A DNA stretch of 64,000 nucleotides from assembly GCF_000016985.1 (NCBI RefSeq), contig NC_009633.1, positions 4,321,539 to 4,385,538 of the forward strand, read 5' to 3'. Positions 1 to 7,590 of the stretch are shown here, in pieces. This stretch comes from Alkaliphilus metalliredigens QYMF (lineage in GTDB: Bacteria > Bacillota > Clostridia > Peptostreptococcales > Natronincolaceae). Positions within the stretch are counted from its first letter, which is position 1. The number at the start of each line of letters is the position of its first letter. The notes under the pieces were generated by a model, which worked only from the letters and a program-made list of their open reading frames with translations, was not told the origin of the DNA and did not search any database. Position numbers and translations under genes: made by a program.

Positions 1-160
1 GCACCACCCAATATCCTTTTGCATCAATGATTTCATCGGCTTCTTGATTGATTTCATCTTGTACCTCTACAATTTTTTCATTGAGAACCAATATATCTTT
101 TATGGCATCTAATTTTGTCGCCGGGTCAATGACTCTTCCATTTTTAATTAATAGTTTCAT
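1..160 (-). CDS. pyrC: Dihydroorotase, N-terminal part (cut by window edge)
   Basis: The frame begins MKLLIKNGRVIDP and runs about 53 residues to the window edge, ending in DAKGYWVV, just where dihydroorotases continue into the metal-binding HVH motif. That pattern is typical of the N-terminal beta-sandwich of cyclic amidohydrolases. Dihydroorotase closes carbamoyl-aspartate to dihydroorotate in pyrimidine synthesis. The start has an AAAGGAG site 8 bases upstream. The catalytic residues lie outside the window, so a hydantoinase or allantoinase cannot be excluded from the protein alone. The PyrR-type leader upstream makes the pyrimidine assignment much stronger. Confidence 0.82.
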   Translation of the reverse strand, partial: MKLLIKNGRVIDPATKLDAIKDILVLNEKIVEVQDEINQEADEIIDAKGYWVV

Positions 161-295
161 TTCACACACTCCTTTAAAATATTTATAAAATTCCTCTGAT
201 GCGATTTCTTTAATAAGTGCTTAAAATTTCTATCCTCTGCTTTCTGATGAATCCTATTCAACTAGAAATTTCATCTTTCTCTTAAGAAAAACGAA

Positions 296-565
296 AGGAC
301 CATAGAGAGATTATTGATTAAATAATCTCTCTATGGTCCTATTGTGCCCCAATATAAAAGGAAAAACTAAAAACATAGGCTGAACTGGGTTGAAAACCTC
401 CATGAACGCCTTCCCTTTAGTCTTTCTATTTTTTTGTATATTAAAAAACTCGCAAAAAAAATACGCAGTGATGAACTCCATCTCAATTCCTCCCTTTCTG
501 GCCTCTCTGGACCACCTTAAAGGTCGACATGCGTTTGTCGATATTATTTTTTACTTTTAAGCATT
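296..565 (-). promoter_or_regulatory. PyrR-type transcription attenuator in the pyr leader
   Basis: On the minus strand the leader carries GGTCCAGAGAGGCC followed by AGAAAGG (complement of 492-516). This matches the PyrR-binding loop of Gram-positive pyr leaders, with CCTTT/AAAGG closing the stem. Further down is a perfect 20-bp stem with a 5-base loop (296-315 with 321-340), followed by TTTCGTTTTTCTT, which works as a terminator. TGGTCC in the PyrR loop is complementary to GGACCA in the 5' arm of the terminator, so an alternative antiterminator pairing exists. Known logic: UMP-bound PyrR stabilises its hairpin, frees the terminator and reduces expression of pyrC and the genes beyond it. Inference from pattern only; no fold was computed. 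Confidence 0.75.
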
Positions 566-571
566 TTTACT

Positions 572-601
572 ATTTTATCATAAGGTTACTTTGTTTGTCA
601 A
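572..601 (-). promoter_or_regulatory. Sigma-A promoter of the pyr leader
   Basis: Minus strand TTGACA (596-601) and TAAAAT (572-577) are separated by 18 bases. The promoter sits directly before the PyrR-type leader, so the leader would be roughly 400 bases long. Confidence 0.6.
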
Positions 602-640
602 TATTTTATTCCCAAAGACAGTTAACAAAGATAAACCAAC

Positions 641-676
641 AAAAAGCACCTCCAACTGATGGTGGAGGTGCTTTTT
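641..676 (-). terminator. Terminator after the lipoprotein gene
   Basis: Perfect 14-bp stem (641-654 with 663-676) whose ends are A and T runs, so it could act in both directions. It lies 24 bases after the stop of the lipoprotein gene and shields the pyr promoter from read-through. Confidence 0.85.
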
Positions 677-699
677 ATATTTTACATATGTTTTATAGC

Positions 700-1755
700 T
701 TACTTTGCGTTTACTGCCGCTTTTTCAATTGTAGAGATATATCCTCCAACTGTTACTGTAGCAGAAGTAACAAGGTCAGTCTCAGCTGGTCTTCCTTCTT
801 CAAGCTCCATAGCAGTAATTTCTGCAATTGTTCTACCTGTCATCCACTCTTCTAATGAAGCAGCTTGCTCAAACCACTCTTTTTCAATTCCTGATGCTCT
901 TTTCATTCCATAGTCATCACCAAGCTCAACCTTAGTTTTGAAATCCCCATCTTTATCAGTTGTGATTTGACCGTCTACATCAATGTCAATTTTTGTTTGC
1001 GCTACATCAATGATTGTTCCAACAACGACACCGTCTGCATCAAGTGCAACAACATTCATAGTCGTATCAACCTGTGCAAGTGCTCCATTGTCACCTTCTG
1101 CAGATTTAGACTTTGCAATTGAAATTTCAGTACCAAGACCTACTTTTACAGCTCCAGCTTCAACTTCTACAGCATTGTTGTATGCTTCTTCAAGGGCTGC
1201 TAAATAAGTATCAACTGTTATTGTAGCAGAAGTGATAAGATCAGCATCCGCTGGTCTATTTTCTTCAAGTTCCATAGCCATGATTTCTGCTACTGTTTTA
1301 CCTATCATCCACTCTTCTAAAGCAGCTGCTTGCTCAAACCACTCTTTTTCAATTCCTGATGCTCTTTTCATTCCATAATCATCACCAAGCTCAAGCTTAG
1401 TTTTGAATTCTCCATCTTTATCAGATGTTAATTGTACATCTGCATCAAAATCTACTTTTGTTTGTGCTACGTCTATTGTTACACTCACTACTTTACCTTC
1501 TGCATCAAATCCAGCAGCAACCATTGTTGTATCCACTTGTGCAAGTGGTACAGTATCACCGTCTAAACTTTTCGACTTACCAATTGCAGTTCCGTGTCCA
1601 AGACCAATCGTTACCATTTCACCTTCTACTATTTCATCATTATCGGCAACTTGCTCATTTGTTGTGTCTTCAGCCTCAGCCGCACCAGTGGTGCATCCAG
1701 TTAATACCATACCAGCTAAAATAAGTACTACTAAAGTCGTTATGAACTTCTTCAT
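700..1755 (-). CDS. Lipoprotein with two tandem ~145-residue repeats
   Basis: Secreted lipoprotein of 351 residues. A signal peptide ends in the lipobox LTGC (Cys21), followed by an acidic Ala/Glu/Asp linker. Two homologous units follow, at about residues 48-190 and 204-349. Each contains QVDTTM, a Val/Ile-rich strand ending DVAQTK, the shared stretch GMKRASGIEKEWFEQAA, and a closing TSAT-[IV]-TV motif. The layout (beta strands, then a helix, then a Ser/Thr-rich SAT motif) resembles small FMN-binding surface domains, where flavin can be attached to a Thr, but I cannot prove that relation. A GGGGGA site 7 bases before ATG supports the start. Monocistronic, with its own promoter and terminator. 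Function unknown; a surface redox or ligand-binding role is a guess. Confidence 0.75.
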   Translation of the reverse strand: MKKFITTLVVLILAGMVLTGCTTGAAEAEDTTNEQVADNDEIVEGEMVTIGLGHGTAIGKSKSLDGDTVPLAQVDTTMVAAGFDAEGKVVSVTIDVAQTKVDFDADVQLTSDKDGEFKTKLELGDDYGMKRASGIEKEWFEQAAALEEWMIGKTVAEIMAMELEENRPADADLITSATITVDTYLAALEEAYNNAVEVEAGAVKVGLGTEISIAKSKSAEGDNGALAQVDTTMNVVALDADGVVVGTIIDVAQTKIDIDVDGQITTDKDGDFKTKVELGDDYGMKRASGIEKEWFEQAASLEEWMTGRTIAEITAMELEEGRPAETDLVTSATVTVGGYISTIEKAAVNAK

Positions 1756-1798
1756 CTTGTATTCCCCCTATTTATTATTTAAATTGTAATTCTTATTA

Positions 1799-1827
1799 AT
1801 TATACCACTGTGTTTTATAATAAACAA
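1799..1827 (-). promoter_or_regulatory. Sigma-A promoter of the lipoprotein gene
   Basis: TTGTTT (1822-1827) and a perfect TATAAT (1799-1804) on the minus strand with a 17-base spacer, about 45 bases before the start codon. Confidence 0.65.
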
Positions 1828-2078
1828 TCTTTTTTAATAAACACCATTATTTACAATATTTAGATATTAACCATTACCAGAATCCCTTATGTATTTATAC
1901 TAGTATAAATAGCTGTAGCGATTGTAAGATGTCCATGATTAAACATTACTCACTTCATAAATTACCTGACTTAGACATAGGTCATAATAAAATATTAATT
2001 ATCAAAGCGGGCTATTTCTCGACAGGAATCAATTATTTGTTTTATAGGAAATAAAAAAGAAGAGACTTCACAACTAAA
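1828..2078. other. Intergenic stretch with an 18-bp palindrome
   Basis: No coding frame is convincing here. The only ordered element is a perfect 18-bp palindrome at 1893-1910 (ATTTATAC and its mirror), which could be an operator but could equally be chance in AT-rich DNA. Confidence 0.3.
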
Positions 2079-2128
2079 AAAAACATCATTACTGCCCTAT
2101 ATTTGATCATAAGGTAGAAATGATGTTT
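2079..2128 (-). terminator. Terminator after dppA
   Basis: AAACATCATT (2081-2090) pairs with AATGATGTTT (2119-2128), with further pairing inside. On the minus strand the stem is followed by eight T. A weaker outer pairing (2060-2066 with 2160-2166) encloses it. Confidence 0.7.
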
Positions 2129-2194
2129 TGAATTCATATATTTCAAATTCACAAGAGCTGTCTCTTACTTTTCAATCAACTTTGGAAAAATAAA

Positions 2195-3016
2195 TTAAAG
2201 AGTTGAACCAGCTAAAATAATCAATGCTCTAAAAAGTCGATATAAATCTAAATAATCCCCTGATGAATAGGTAATACATCTAGCCCCTTTACGCTTCACT
2301 CCAGGCACTAGCATGGCTACCTCAGTCATAATGGTAGCGTTAAATGCAAGCTCCAATTCAATTTCCCCCTCATATTCCACCAGAGGATACTGATCTACAT
2401 GACCCAATGCCCTTTGAATGGCCTCTTTATACCTTTTTTTCACTTCTTCTAAGGAGCAATTCTTAGCAGCATAACGTGCCATGGTTTCCTTCACAACCAC
2501 ACCCTCAATCGTACCAATCTCCTCCTTAGATTGTGCCACTACCTTATCATCCCCAGATACTAATACCACTGGCACATCAAAATAACCAGCAAGGCCAGCG
2601 TTTAAACCACACTCCCCGACTTCTTTTCCATTGATTTTTACACTGGCTACAATGCTCCCTGCATAGGTATGGTCAAAAATACCTTCAGAAGTCCCTGCCC
2701 TTGGATGATATCCAATAAAAATGACGGCATCATAGGATTGATCGATTCCTTGCATCATACTTAATGGCTTAGGGCTTCCACTGATCAATACCGCTCTTGG
2801 ATAAAGCTGTTCAATTAATAAATTATCCATCCTACCATGGGAATCATTAATCACCACTTCTTTGGCTCCTGCATTAAAGGCTTCTTCCACAACCCAATTA
2901 ATTTCTTCAGTCATAAGCTTCCTGGCTCGTTCATAGTTCTTTCCCAAAGGATCCGCTTGATCTCTCGAAACAACACCCCATATTCCTTCTATATCTGCTG
3001 AAATAAAGACTTTCAT
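2195..3016 (-). CDS. dppA: D-aminopeptidase, M55 family
   Basis: Zinc D-aminopeptidase of the DppA family, which releases N-terminal D-amino acids (D-Ala) from short peptides in the cytoplasm and is linked to reuse of peptidoglycan peptides. Counted from the chosen start, the protein has D8 and E10 (SADIEG), H60 (NDSHG), H104 (GYHPRAG) and a Glu near 135 (GECG). These match the five zinc ligands of Bacillus DppA, and a His near 116 (FDHT) fits the nucleophile. The length of 273 residues is normal. An upstream in-frame ATG overlaps the GGGGGG ribosome site, so the second ATG, nine bases further on, is chosen. No dpp transporter is adjacent. Confidence 0.93.
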   Translation of the reverse strand: MKVFISADIEGIWGVVSRDQADPLGKNYERARKLMTEEINWVVEEAFNAGAKEVVINDSHGRMDNLLIEQLYPRAVLISGSPKPLSMMQGIDQSYDAVIFIGYHPRAGTSEGIFDHTYAGSIVASVKINGKEVGECGLNAGLAGYFDVPVVLVSGDDKVVAQSKEEIGTIEGVVVKETMARYAAKNCSLEEVKKRYKEAIQRALGHVDQYPLVEYEGEIELELAFNATIMTEVAMLVPGVKRKGARCITYSSGDYLDLYRLFRALIILAGSTL

Positions 3017-3168
3017 CTGCTTCATCCCCCCTAAATATGATTGTTATCATATAAAACACACTACAATCCATTGTTCTTCATTTTTCAAATAAACCCTTCA
3101 TCATTTCCAGATCATCTAATGCAAATTAATGATTCAATAAAAATCAGTTTTTTTCTTGGTGAATGAAT

Positions 3169-4275
3169 TTATAGATAACTCCAGTCTCGTTTATCTTTAC
3201 TTGCATTCTCCAAGGTCTTATCTACAGTATCATAAAATGTGAGTTGCTCTATTGGAACAGTGGAAAAGTTAGACACAGTTAATCCGATCAGACGAATATA
3301 TTCTTCGATTCCATTCTCCTCTAGGGCCTCACTGGCAATCTCATAAATTTCCTTTTCATCTCTAATATACTTCTCTATGGTTTTACCTTTGGAATGGGCT
3401 TTAAAATGAGCATCCTTCATTTTGATCGTAATGGTTCGGGCAAAAAATCCCCTTCTTTTTAAAGACTGGGAAACCTCTTGGGCAAATATGAATAGGTATT
3501 TTTTAAGCTCTTCTTTATCCATTGTATCTCTCGTTAAAGTGGTCTCTCGTCCAATGGATTTAATCTGTCGGTCTATTTCCACCATTCTTTGGTCAACTCC
3601 ACGAATTCGATGGTAGATCTCCACTCCGGACTTGCCCAAAAGATCAATTAGATTTTGTTCTGACAGAGAGAGTAAATCTTCAATGGTCTCAATCCCGATC
3701 TGATTTAGCTTACTGCCAGATTTTCGCCCTATTCCAAACACTTTATGGACCGGAAGTGGTTTCAATATATCAGGAACCATCTCCTTTGTAATGATCTTAA
3801 TCCCATCTGGTTTATTCCAGTCCGATGCCAATTTAGCTAAAAATTTATTATATGAAATCCCCACAGAAATTGTTAATCCTGTTTTCTGGTTCACTTGTTC
3901 TTTAATGTACTTTGCAATGTCATAGGTTTTTTCTTCACAATCCGATATATCTAGAAAGGCTTCGTCGATGGATAGGGGCTCTACTAGATCTGTCACTTCA
4001 TAAAGGATATCGAAAACCTGCCTAGATACTTCCCTATATCGCTCGTGACGAACAGGCAAATAGATACCATGTGGACATCTCTGTTTTGCCATGAAAATAG
4101 GCATGGCAGAATGAATGCCAAACTTCCTTGCTTCATAGGAACATGTGCATACAATTCCGCGATTACTACTACCGCCCACAATGACCGCTTTCCCTTTCAA
4201 TTCTGGCTGGTCCTGCTGCTCCACTGCAGCGAAAAATGCATCCATATCTACATGAATGATTCTATGATCCATCAT
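3169..4275 (-). CDS. dinB: DNA polymerase IV (Y family)
   Basis: Error-prone translesion polymerase that bypasses damaged bases. D10 in HVDMDAFFAAVE and D104-E105 in SIDEAFLD supply the metal-binding triad. The finger/palm domain is followed by helix-hairpin-helix motifs (VFGIGRKSGSKL) and a little-finger domain. The length is 368 residues, a little longer than E. coli DinB. A GTG two codons earlier lies too close to the AGGGTAGGGGG site, so the ATG five bases after it is the likely start. The usual C-terminal beta-clamp peptide (QL-[SD]-LF) is not obvious; the tail holds IEQLTFYD instead, which is a plausible variant. It lies behind the asnS terminator with its own upstream TATAAT. Confidence 0.95.
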   Translation of the reverse strand: MMDHRIIHVDMDAFFAAVEQQDQPELKGKAVIVGGSSNRGIVCTCSYEARKFGIHSAMPIFMAKQRCPHGIYLPVRHERYREVSRQVFDILYEVTDLVEPLSIDEAFLDISDCEEKTYDIAKYIKEQVNQKTGLTISVGISYNKFLAKLASDWNKPDGIKIITKEMVPDILKPLPVHKVFGIGRKSGSKLNQIGIETIEDLLSLSEQNLIDLLGKSGVEIYHRIRGVDQRMVEIDRQIKSIGRETTLTRDTMDKEELKKYLFIFAQEVSQSLKRRGFFARTITIKMKDAHFKAHSKGKTIEKYIRDEKEIYEIASEALEENGIEEYIRLIGLTVSNFSTVPIEQLTFYDTVDKTLENASKDKRDWSYL

Positions 4276-4325
4276 GGCCACCCCCTACCCTCTTATTATA
4301 CCCCAAAAAATCAAAACATAAAAAC

Positions 4326-4344
4326 AGCCCCCAAAGCGGGGGCT
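4326..4344 (-). terminator. Terminator after asnS
   Basis: Compact GC-rich hairpin AGCCCCC/GGGGGCT with a 5-base loop, then GTTTTTAT on the minus strand, directly after the asnS stop. Confidence 0.9.
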
Positions 4345-4347
4345 ATC

Positions 4348-5739
4348 CTAAAATTCTGCAGATTTTGGTGTTCTTGGATAGGAAATAACGTCACGAATAT
4401 TAGCCATTCCTGTTAAATACATAATCGCTCTTTCAAAACCAAGTCCATATCCAGCATGTTTGACACCACCATATTTTCTTAGTTCTAAATACCACCAATA
4501 CTCTTCTTCATCTAATCCCATTTGTTTCATTCGATCTGTTAATACATCTAATCTTTCTTCTCTTTGACTTCCACCGATAATTTCTCCTATCCCCGGCACT
4601 AACAAGTCCATAGCCGCAACAGTTTTATTATCATCATTCATTCTCATATAAAAAGCCTTAATATCCTTTGGATAGTCCATGACAAACACTGGCTTTTTAA
4701 ATACTTTTTCTGTTAAGTATCGTTCATGTTCTGTTTGAAGGTCATGTCCCCATTCCACAGGATACTCAAATTCCTCTCCTGATTCTTGCAACATTTTGAC
4801 AGCCTCTGTATAGGTTACCTTTCCAAATTCAGAATTCGCCACATGGTTTAATCTATCGATCAATCCTTTATCAACAAACTGATTGAAAAATTCAAGCTCT
4901 TCAGGTGCCTGTTCCATGACGTACCGAATCATATACTTTAACATATCCTCAGCTAATTCCATGTTGTCCTGAAGGTCTGCAAAGGCAATCTCAGGCTCGA
5001 TCATCCAAAACTCTGATGCATGTCTAGCAGTATTGGAATTTTCTGCTCTAAATGTTGGTCCAAATGTATAAACCTTCTTGAAGGCTAATGCATAGGCCTC
5101 AGCAGCTAGTTGTCCACTGACTGTCAGGCTTGTTTCCTTCCCAAAGAAATCTTTCTTGAAGTCAACTTGTTGTTCTTCATCTAAAGGGATATTTTTAAAG
5201 TCTAGGGTTGAAACTCTAAACATTTCTCCTGCCCCTTCAGCATCACTGCCTGTCACAATAGGGGTATGGGTGTAAACAAAGCCCTTCTCTTGAAAGAATT
5301 GATGAATGGCAAAGGCTGCAATGGATCTTACTCTAAATACAGCCGAAAAGGCATTACTCCTTGGTCTTAAATGAGCAATTTGTCTTAAGTACTCAAATGT
5401 ATGTCGTTTCTTCTGAAGTGGATAATCCTTGTGGGAGTGCGCTTCTAATTCTACATTTGTTGCCTTAATTTCAAAGGGCTGCTTTGCACCAGGTGTGATT
5501 TCTAATGTACCCTCTATTATGATGGCTGAACTAATAGTAAATTTACTTACGTCACTAAAGTTATGTAGATCTTCATCAAAGACGATCTGAATGTTTTTAA
5601 AAAATGTTCCATCATTCAATTCAATAAAACCAAAAGCCTTTGATGCACGTAATGTTCGAATCCAGCCTTCAACACGAATTGATTGACCTGCATATTGCTC
5701 GGTTTGACGATAAATTTCTTTAACTGATACTGTCTTCAT
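4348..5739 (-). CDS. asnS: Asparaginyl-tRNA synthetase
   Basis: Class IIb synthetase that charges tRNA-Asn. The N-terminal OB fold (about 1-110) contains [20 protein letters not shown], which is typical of AsnRS. The catalytic core has motif 2 ([15 protein letters not shown]) and motif 3 ([15 protein letters not shown]). [10 protein letters not shown] is the AsnRS form, where AspRS has a different sequence. The length of 463 residues is normal. Two ATG codons stand in tandem after AGGAGG; the second has the better spacing. Expression is controlled by the Asn T-box immediately upstream. Confidence 0.97.
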   Translation of the reverse strand: MKTVSVKEIYRQTEQYAGQSIRVEGWIRTLRASKAFGFIELNDGTFFKNIQIVFDEDLHNFSDVSKFTISSAIIIEGTLEITPGAKQPFEIKATNVELEAHSHKDYPLQKKRHTFEYLRQIAHLRPRSNAFSAVFRVRSIAAFAIHQFFQEKGFVYTHTPIVTGSDAEGAGEMFRVSTLDFKNIPLDEEQQVDFKKDFFGKETSLTVSGQLAAEAYALAFKKVYTFGPTFRAENSNTARHASEFWMIEPEIAFADLQDNMELAEDMLKYMIRYVMEQAPEELEFFNQFVDKGLIDRLNHVANSEFGKVTYTEAVKMLQESGEEFEYPVEWGHDLQTEHERYLTEKVFKKPVFVMDYPKDIKAFYMRMNDDNKTVAAMDLLVPGIGEIIGGSQREERLDVLTDRMKQMGLDEEEYWWYLELRKYGGVKHAGYGLGFERAIMYLTGMANIRDVISYPRTPKSAEF

Positions 5740-5777
5740 CATTCTCCTCCTCTTGTGTACTTTATTAAACTACAAAA

Positions 5778-6050
5778 AGCCCTCCATCCCAAAACCTAGG
5801 GACGAAAGACTCTCATTTCGCGGTACCACCCTTATTGTCATCTACATGACCACTCATCAGCACAATCTTAGTTATGCTGCCCAATGAATAACGGTTTGGC
5901 TCCGGCTAAGTCTACTCTCATCATTCACAGTCTTAATGATTTCGATTAGCAACTCCGAGATGTTCTTCAATAAAGGCTTCATATCGGACTCTCACCATCA
6001 CCGACTCGCTAAAACGTCCCCTATATCTACTCTTCTCTTCATCGTCTTTT
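5778..6050 (-). promoter_or_regulatory. T-box riboswitch, asparagine specifier
   Basis: The minus strand carries the T-box core GGTACCGCGAA inside GGGTGGTACCGCGAA (5817-5831), which pairs with the acceptor end of uncharged tRNA. Upstream, the specifier region reads GAAGAACATCTCGGAGTTGC, placing the codon AAC (5962-5964), an Asn codon, in the expected position before ATCTCGGAG. The terminator stem pairs 5799-5811 with 5778-5790 (13 pairs, several G-U) and runs into five T. Known mechanism: uncharged tRNA-Asn binds and stabilises the antiterminator, turning asnS on when asparagine charging is low. Confidence 0.95.
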
Positions 6051-6073
6051 AATTTCTAGTTCCATTTATTGAT

Positions 6074-6102
6074 ATTATAATCTTTTAAGCAAAAGATGTC
6101 AA
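6074..6102 (-). promoter_or_regulatory. Perfect-consensus sigma-A promoter for the asnS T-box
   Basis: TTGACA (6097-6102) and TATAAT (6074-6079) with exactly 17 bases between them on the minus strand. Such a strong promoter fits control by attenuation rather than initiation. Confidence 0.9.
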
Positions 6103-6174
6103 AATTATTTAACTCTATTTTACCCGCAGCCTTTATATTTATTCTACACATAGGAATAAGAAATGAAGTTGAGT

Positions 6175-7452
6175 TTATATTTTTTTAATTTCTTCATTAT
6201 TGGCAAAGAAGATTAGTCGAATCATCAGGATAATGCCACCGACTCCTGGGAGAAAATAAGTTGGTACATGGTCTACAATGAGACCCGAAATTAACAACCC
6301 TAGGGGAGCAATGGCAATGGCCATGGTACTGACTAAGCTCAATACCCTCCCCCTAATTTCATTAGGAATTTGTCTTTGAATAAGTACCATAAAAGGAATA
6401 TCAATTAAGGCAACAATAAAGCCTATGAATCCCATAATGATGATATAGTAAATAAAGTAAGTCTGATTTGAATACCCGCTAAAGTAAGGTGTGACAGGAA
6501 TTGCCACTGCTATAATCAACAAAACAAATAAGGTCATCAACAAAATCAATCGCTTATATAAGCTCTCTTTTTCAGGTAAAAAAGAAAGTAATATGGCCCC
6601 CAAAAGCATTCCTGCAGGCCATAGTCCATTAATGATGCCAAACTGTTCTGGAGACATTTGGAGAACATGATTTAATATATAGGGTAATGGAACCGTAATT
6701 GAAATTTGTAAAATAAAATTGATTAATATTGAAAAAGAAAGCACGTTGAACAGCATCTTGTTACTTCTAAAAAAGGTCCAGCCTTCTAACATTTCTTTCC
6801 ACAACAATTTTCTTTCTTTTGGTAGTTGGCTGTGGTGAGACTGGTTATAGTCAAACTGTATAAAGTACTCTGAAACCCCTGATAAAACAAATGAAATTCC
6901 ATTAATTAATAAAAACAACTTGATGTCTACCAATGCAAAAATAAGTCCACCTAGAAAAGGCCCACTAATGGCAGCGATGGAAGTAATACTCTGTCCCAAA
7001 GAGTTAATCCGCATTAGGTGCTTTGCATCAACTAGATTAGGCTTACTTGCTTCTAATGATACATCAAAGAACACATTACAGGTTGTCAGTAGGAATGAAA
7101 ACAAAAATACATAACCCAATCTAATCCCGTTCACTGTACTCAATCCATAAAACAGGAGCATTAGTAGCCCACATATTAAGTCCATGCCTACCACAATCTT
7201 TTTACGATCAAAACGATCCGCAATGACTCCAGCAATAGGACCAAACAGTACCCTAGGGAGCATACCAAAAATCAAGGTACTGGCAAAAGAGAGCCCTGAA
7301 CCCGTCATATTGAGAACATATAATCCAATGGCAAAGCTGTAGATCTGTGTCCCAAATAAAGATGCAAACTTTCCTGCTATAAATAAGACTAAATTTCGCT
7401 TTCCAATTGTATCTTTTTTATTTAAACTCATTGCACTTATTCCTGGATTCAT
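6175..7452 (-). CDS. MFS transporter, macrolide-efflux-like
   Basis: Major facilitator membrane protein of 425 residues with about twelve hydrophobic segments. The loop between segments 2 and 3 is GVIADRFDRKKI, the MFS signature, and the N-terminal start (LFIAGKFASLFGTQIYSFAIGLYVLNMTGSG, quoted only in outline) resembles the Mef/MFS_3 group of drug and siderophore exporters. The ATG at 7452 follows GGAGGG by seven bases; an earlier in-frame TTG overlaps that site and is not used. The gene lies behind a terminator that follows the MerR-methyltransferase gene, so it is not clearly in the same transcript. The substrate is unknown. Confidence 0.85.
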   Translation of the reverse strand: MNPGISAMSLNKKDTIGKRNLVLFIAGKFASLFGTQIYSFAIGLYVLNMTGSGLSFASTLIFGMLPRVLFGPIAGVIADRFDRKKIVVGMDLICGLLMLLFYGLSTVNGIRLGYVFLFSFLLTTCNVFFDVSLEASKPNLVDAKHLMRINSLGQSITSIAAISGPFLGGLIFALVDIKLFLLINGISFVLSGVSEYFIQFDYNQSHHSQLPKERKLLWKEMLEGWTFFRSNKMLFNVLSFSILINFILQISITVPLPYILNHVLQMSPEQFGIINGLWPAGMLLGAILLSFLPEKESLYKRLILLMTLFVLLIIAVAIPVTPYFSGYSNQTYFIYYIIIMGFIGFIVALIDIPFMVLIQRQIPNEIRGRVLSLVSTMAIAIAPLGLLISGLIVDHVPTYFLPGVGGIILMIRLIFFANNEEIKKI

Positions 7453-7554
7453 GTGATTTCCCTCCAATAAACTTATGATTGTTTTGTTAACTTCATTTTA
7501 TATTAGGGGGTTTTCACAAGGTCAATGACCTTATTCTCTCTTTTTCACTAAAAA

Positions 7555-7590
7555 ATCAGTAAAGATGGGGTTGACGCCACCTTTACTGAT
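7555..7590 (-). terminator. Terminator overlapping the stop of the MerR-methyltransferase gene
   Basis: ATCAGTAAAG (7555-7564) pairs with CTTTACTGAT (7581-7590), with TGG/CCA pairing inside, and is followed by a T run on the minus strand. Its right arm contains the stop codon of the gene it follows. Confidence 0.8.

Noticed and set aside
529-913. Plus-strand frames across the pyr leader and the end of the lipoprotein gene
   Set aside because: They lie antisense to a leader with clear RNA elements and to a real lipoprotein gene; there is no ribosome site or recognisable protein.
1695-1755. Signal peptide of the lipoprotein (LVVLILAG) resembles enterococcal sex-pheromone peptides such as those ending LVLAG
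   Set aside because: Such hydrophobic octamers are common in lipoprotein signal peptides; nothing else here points to conjugation.
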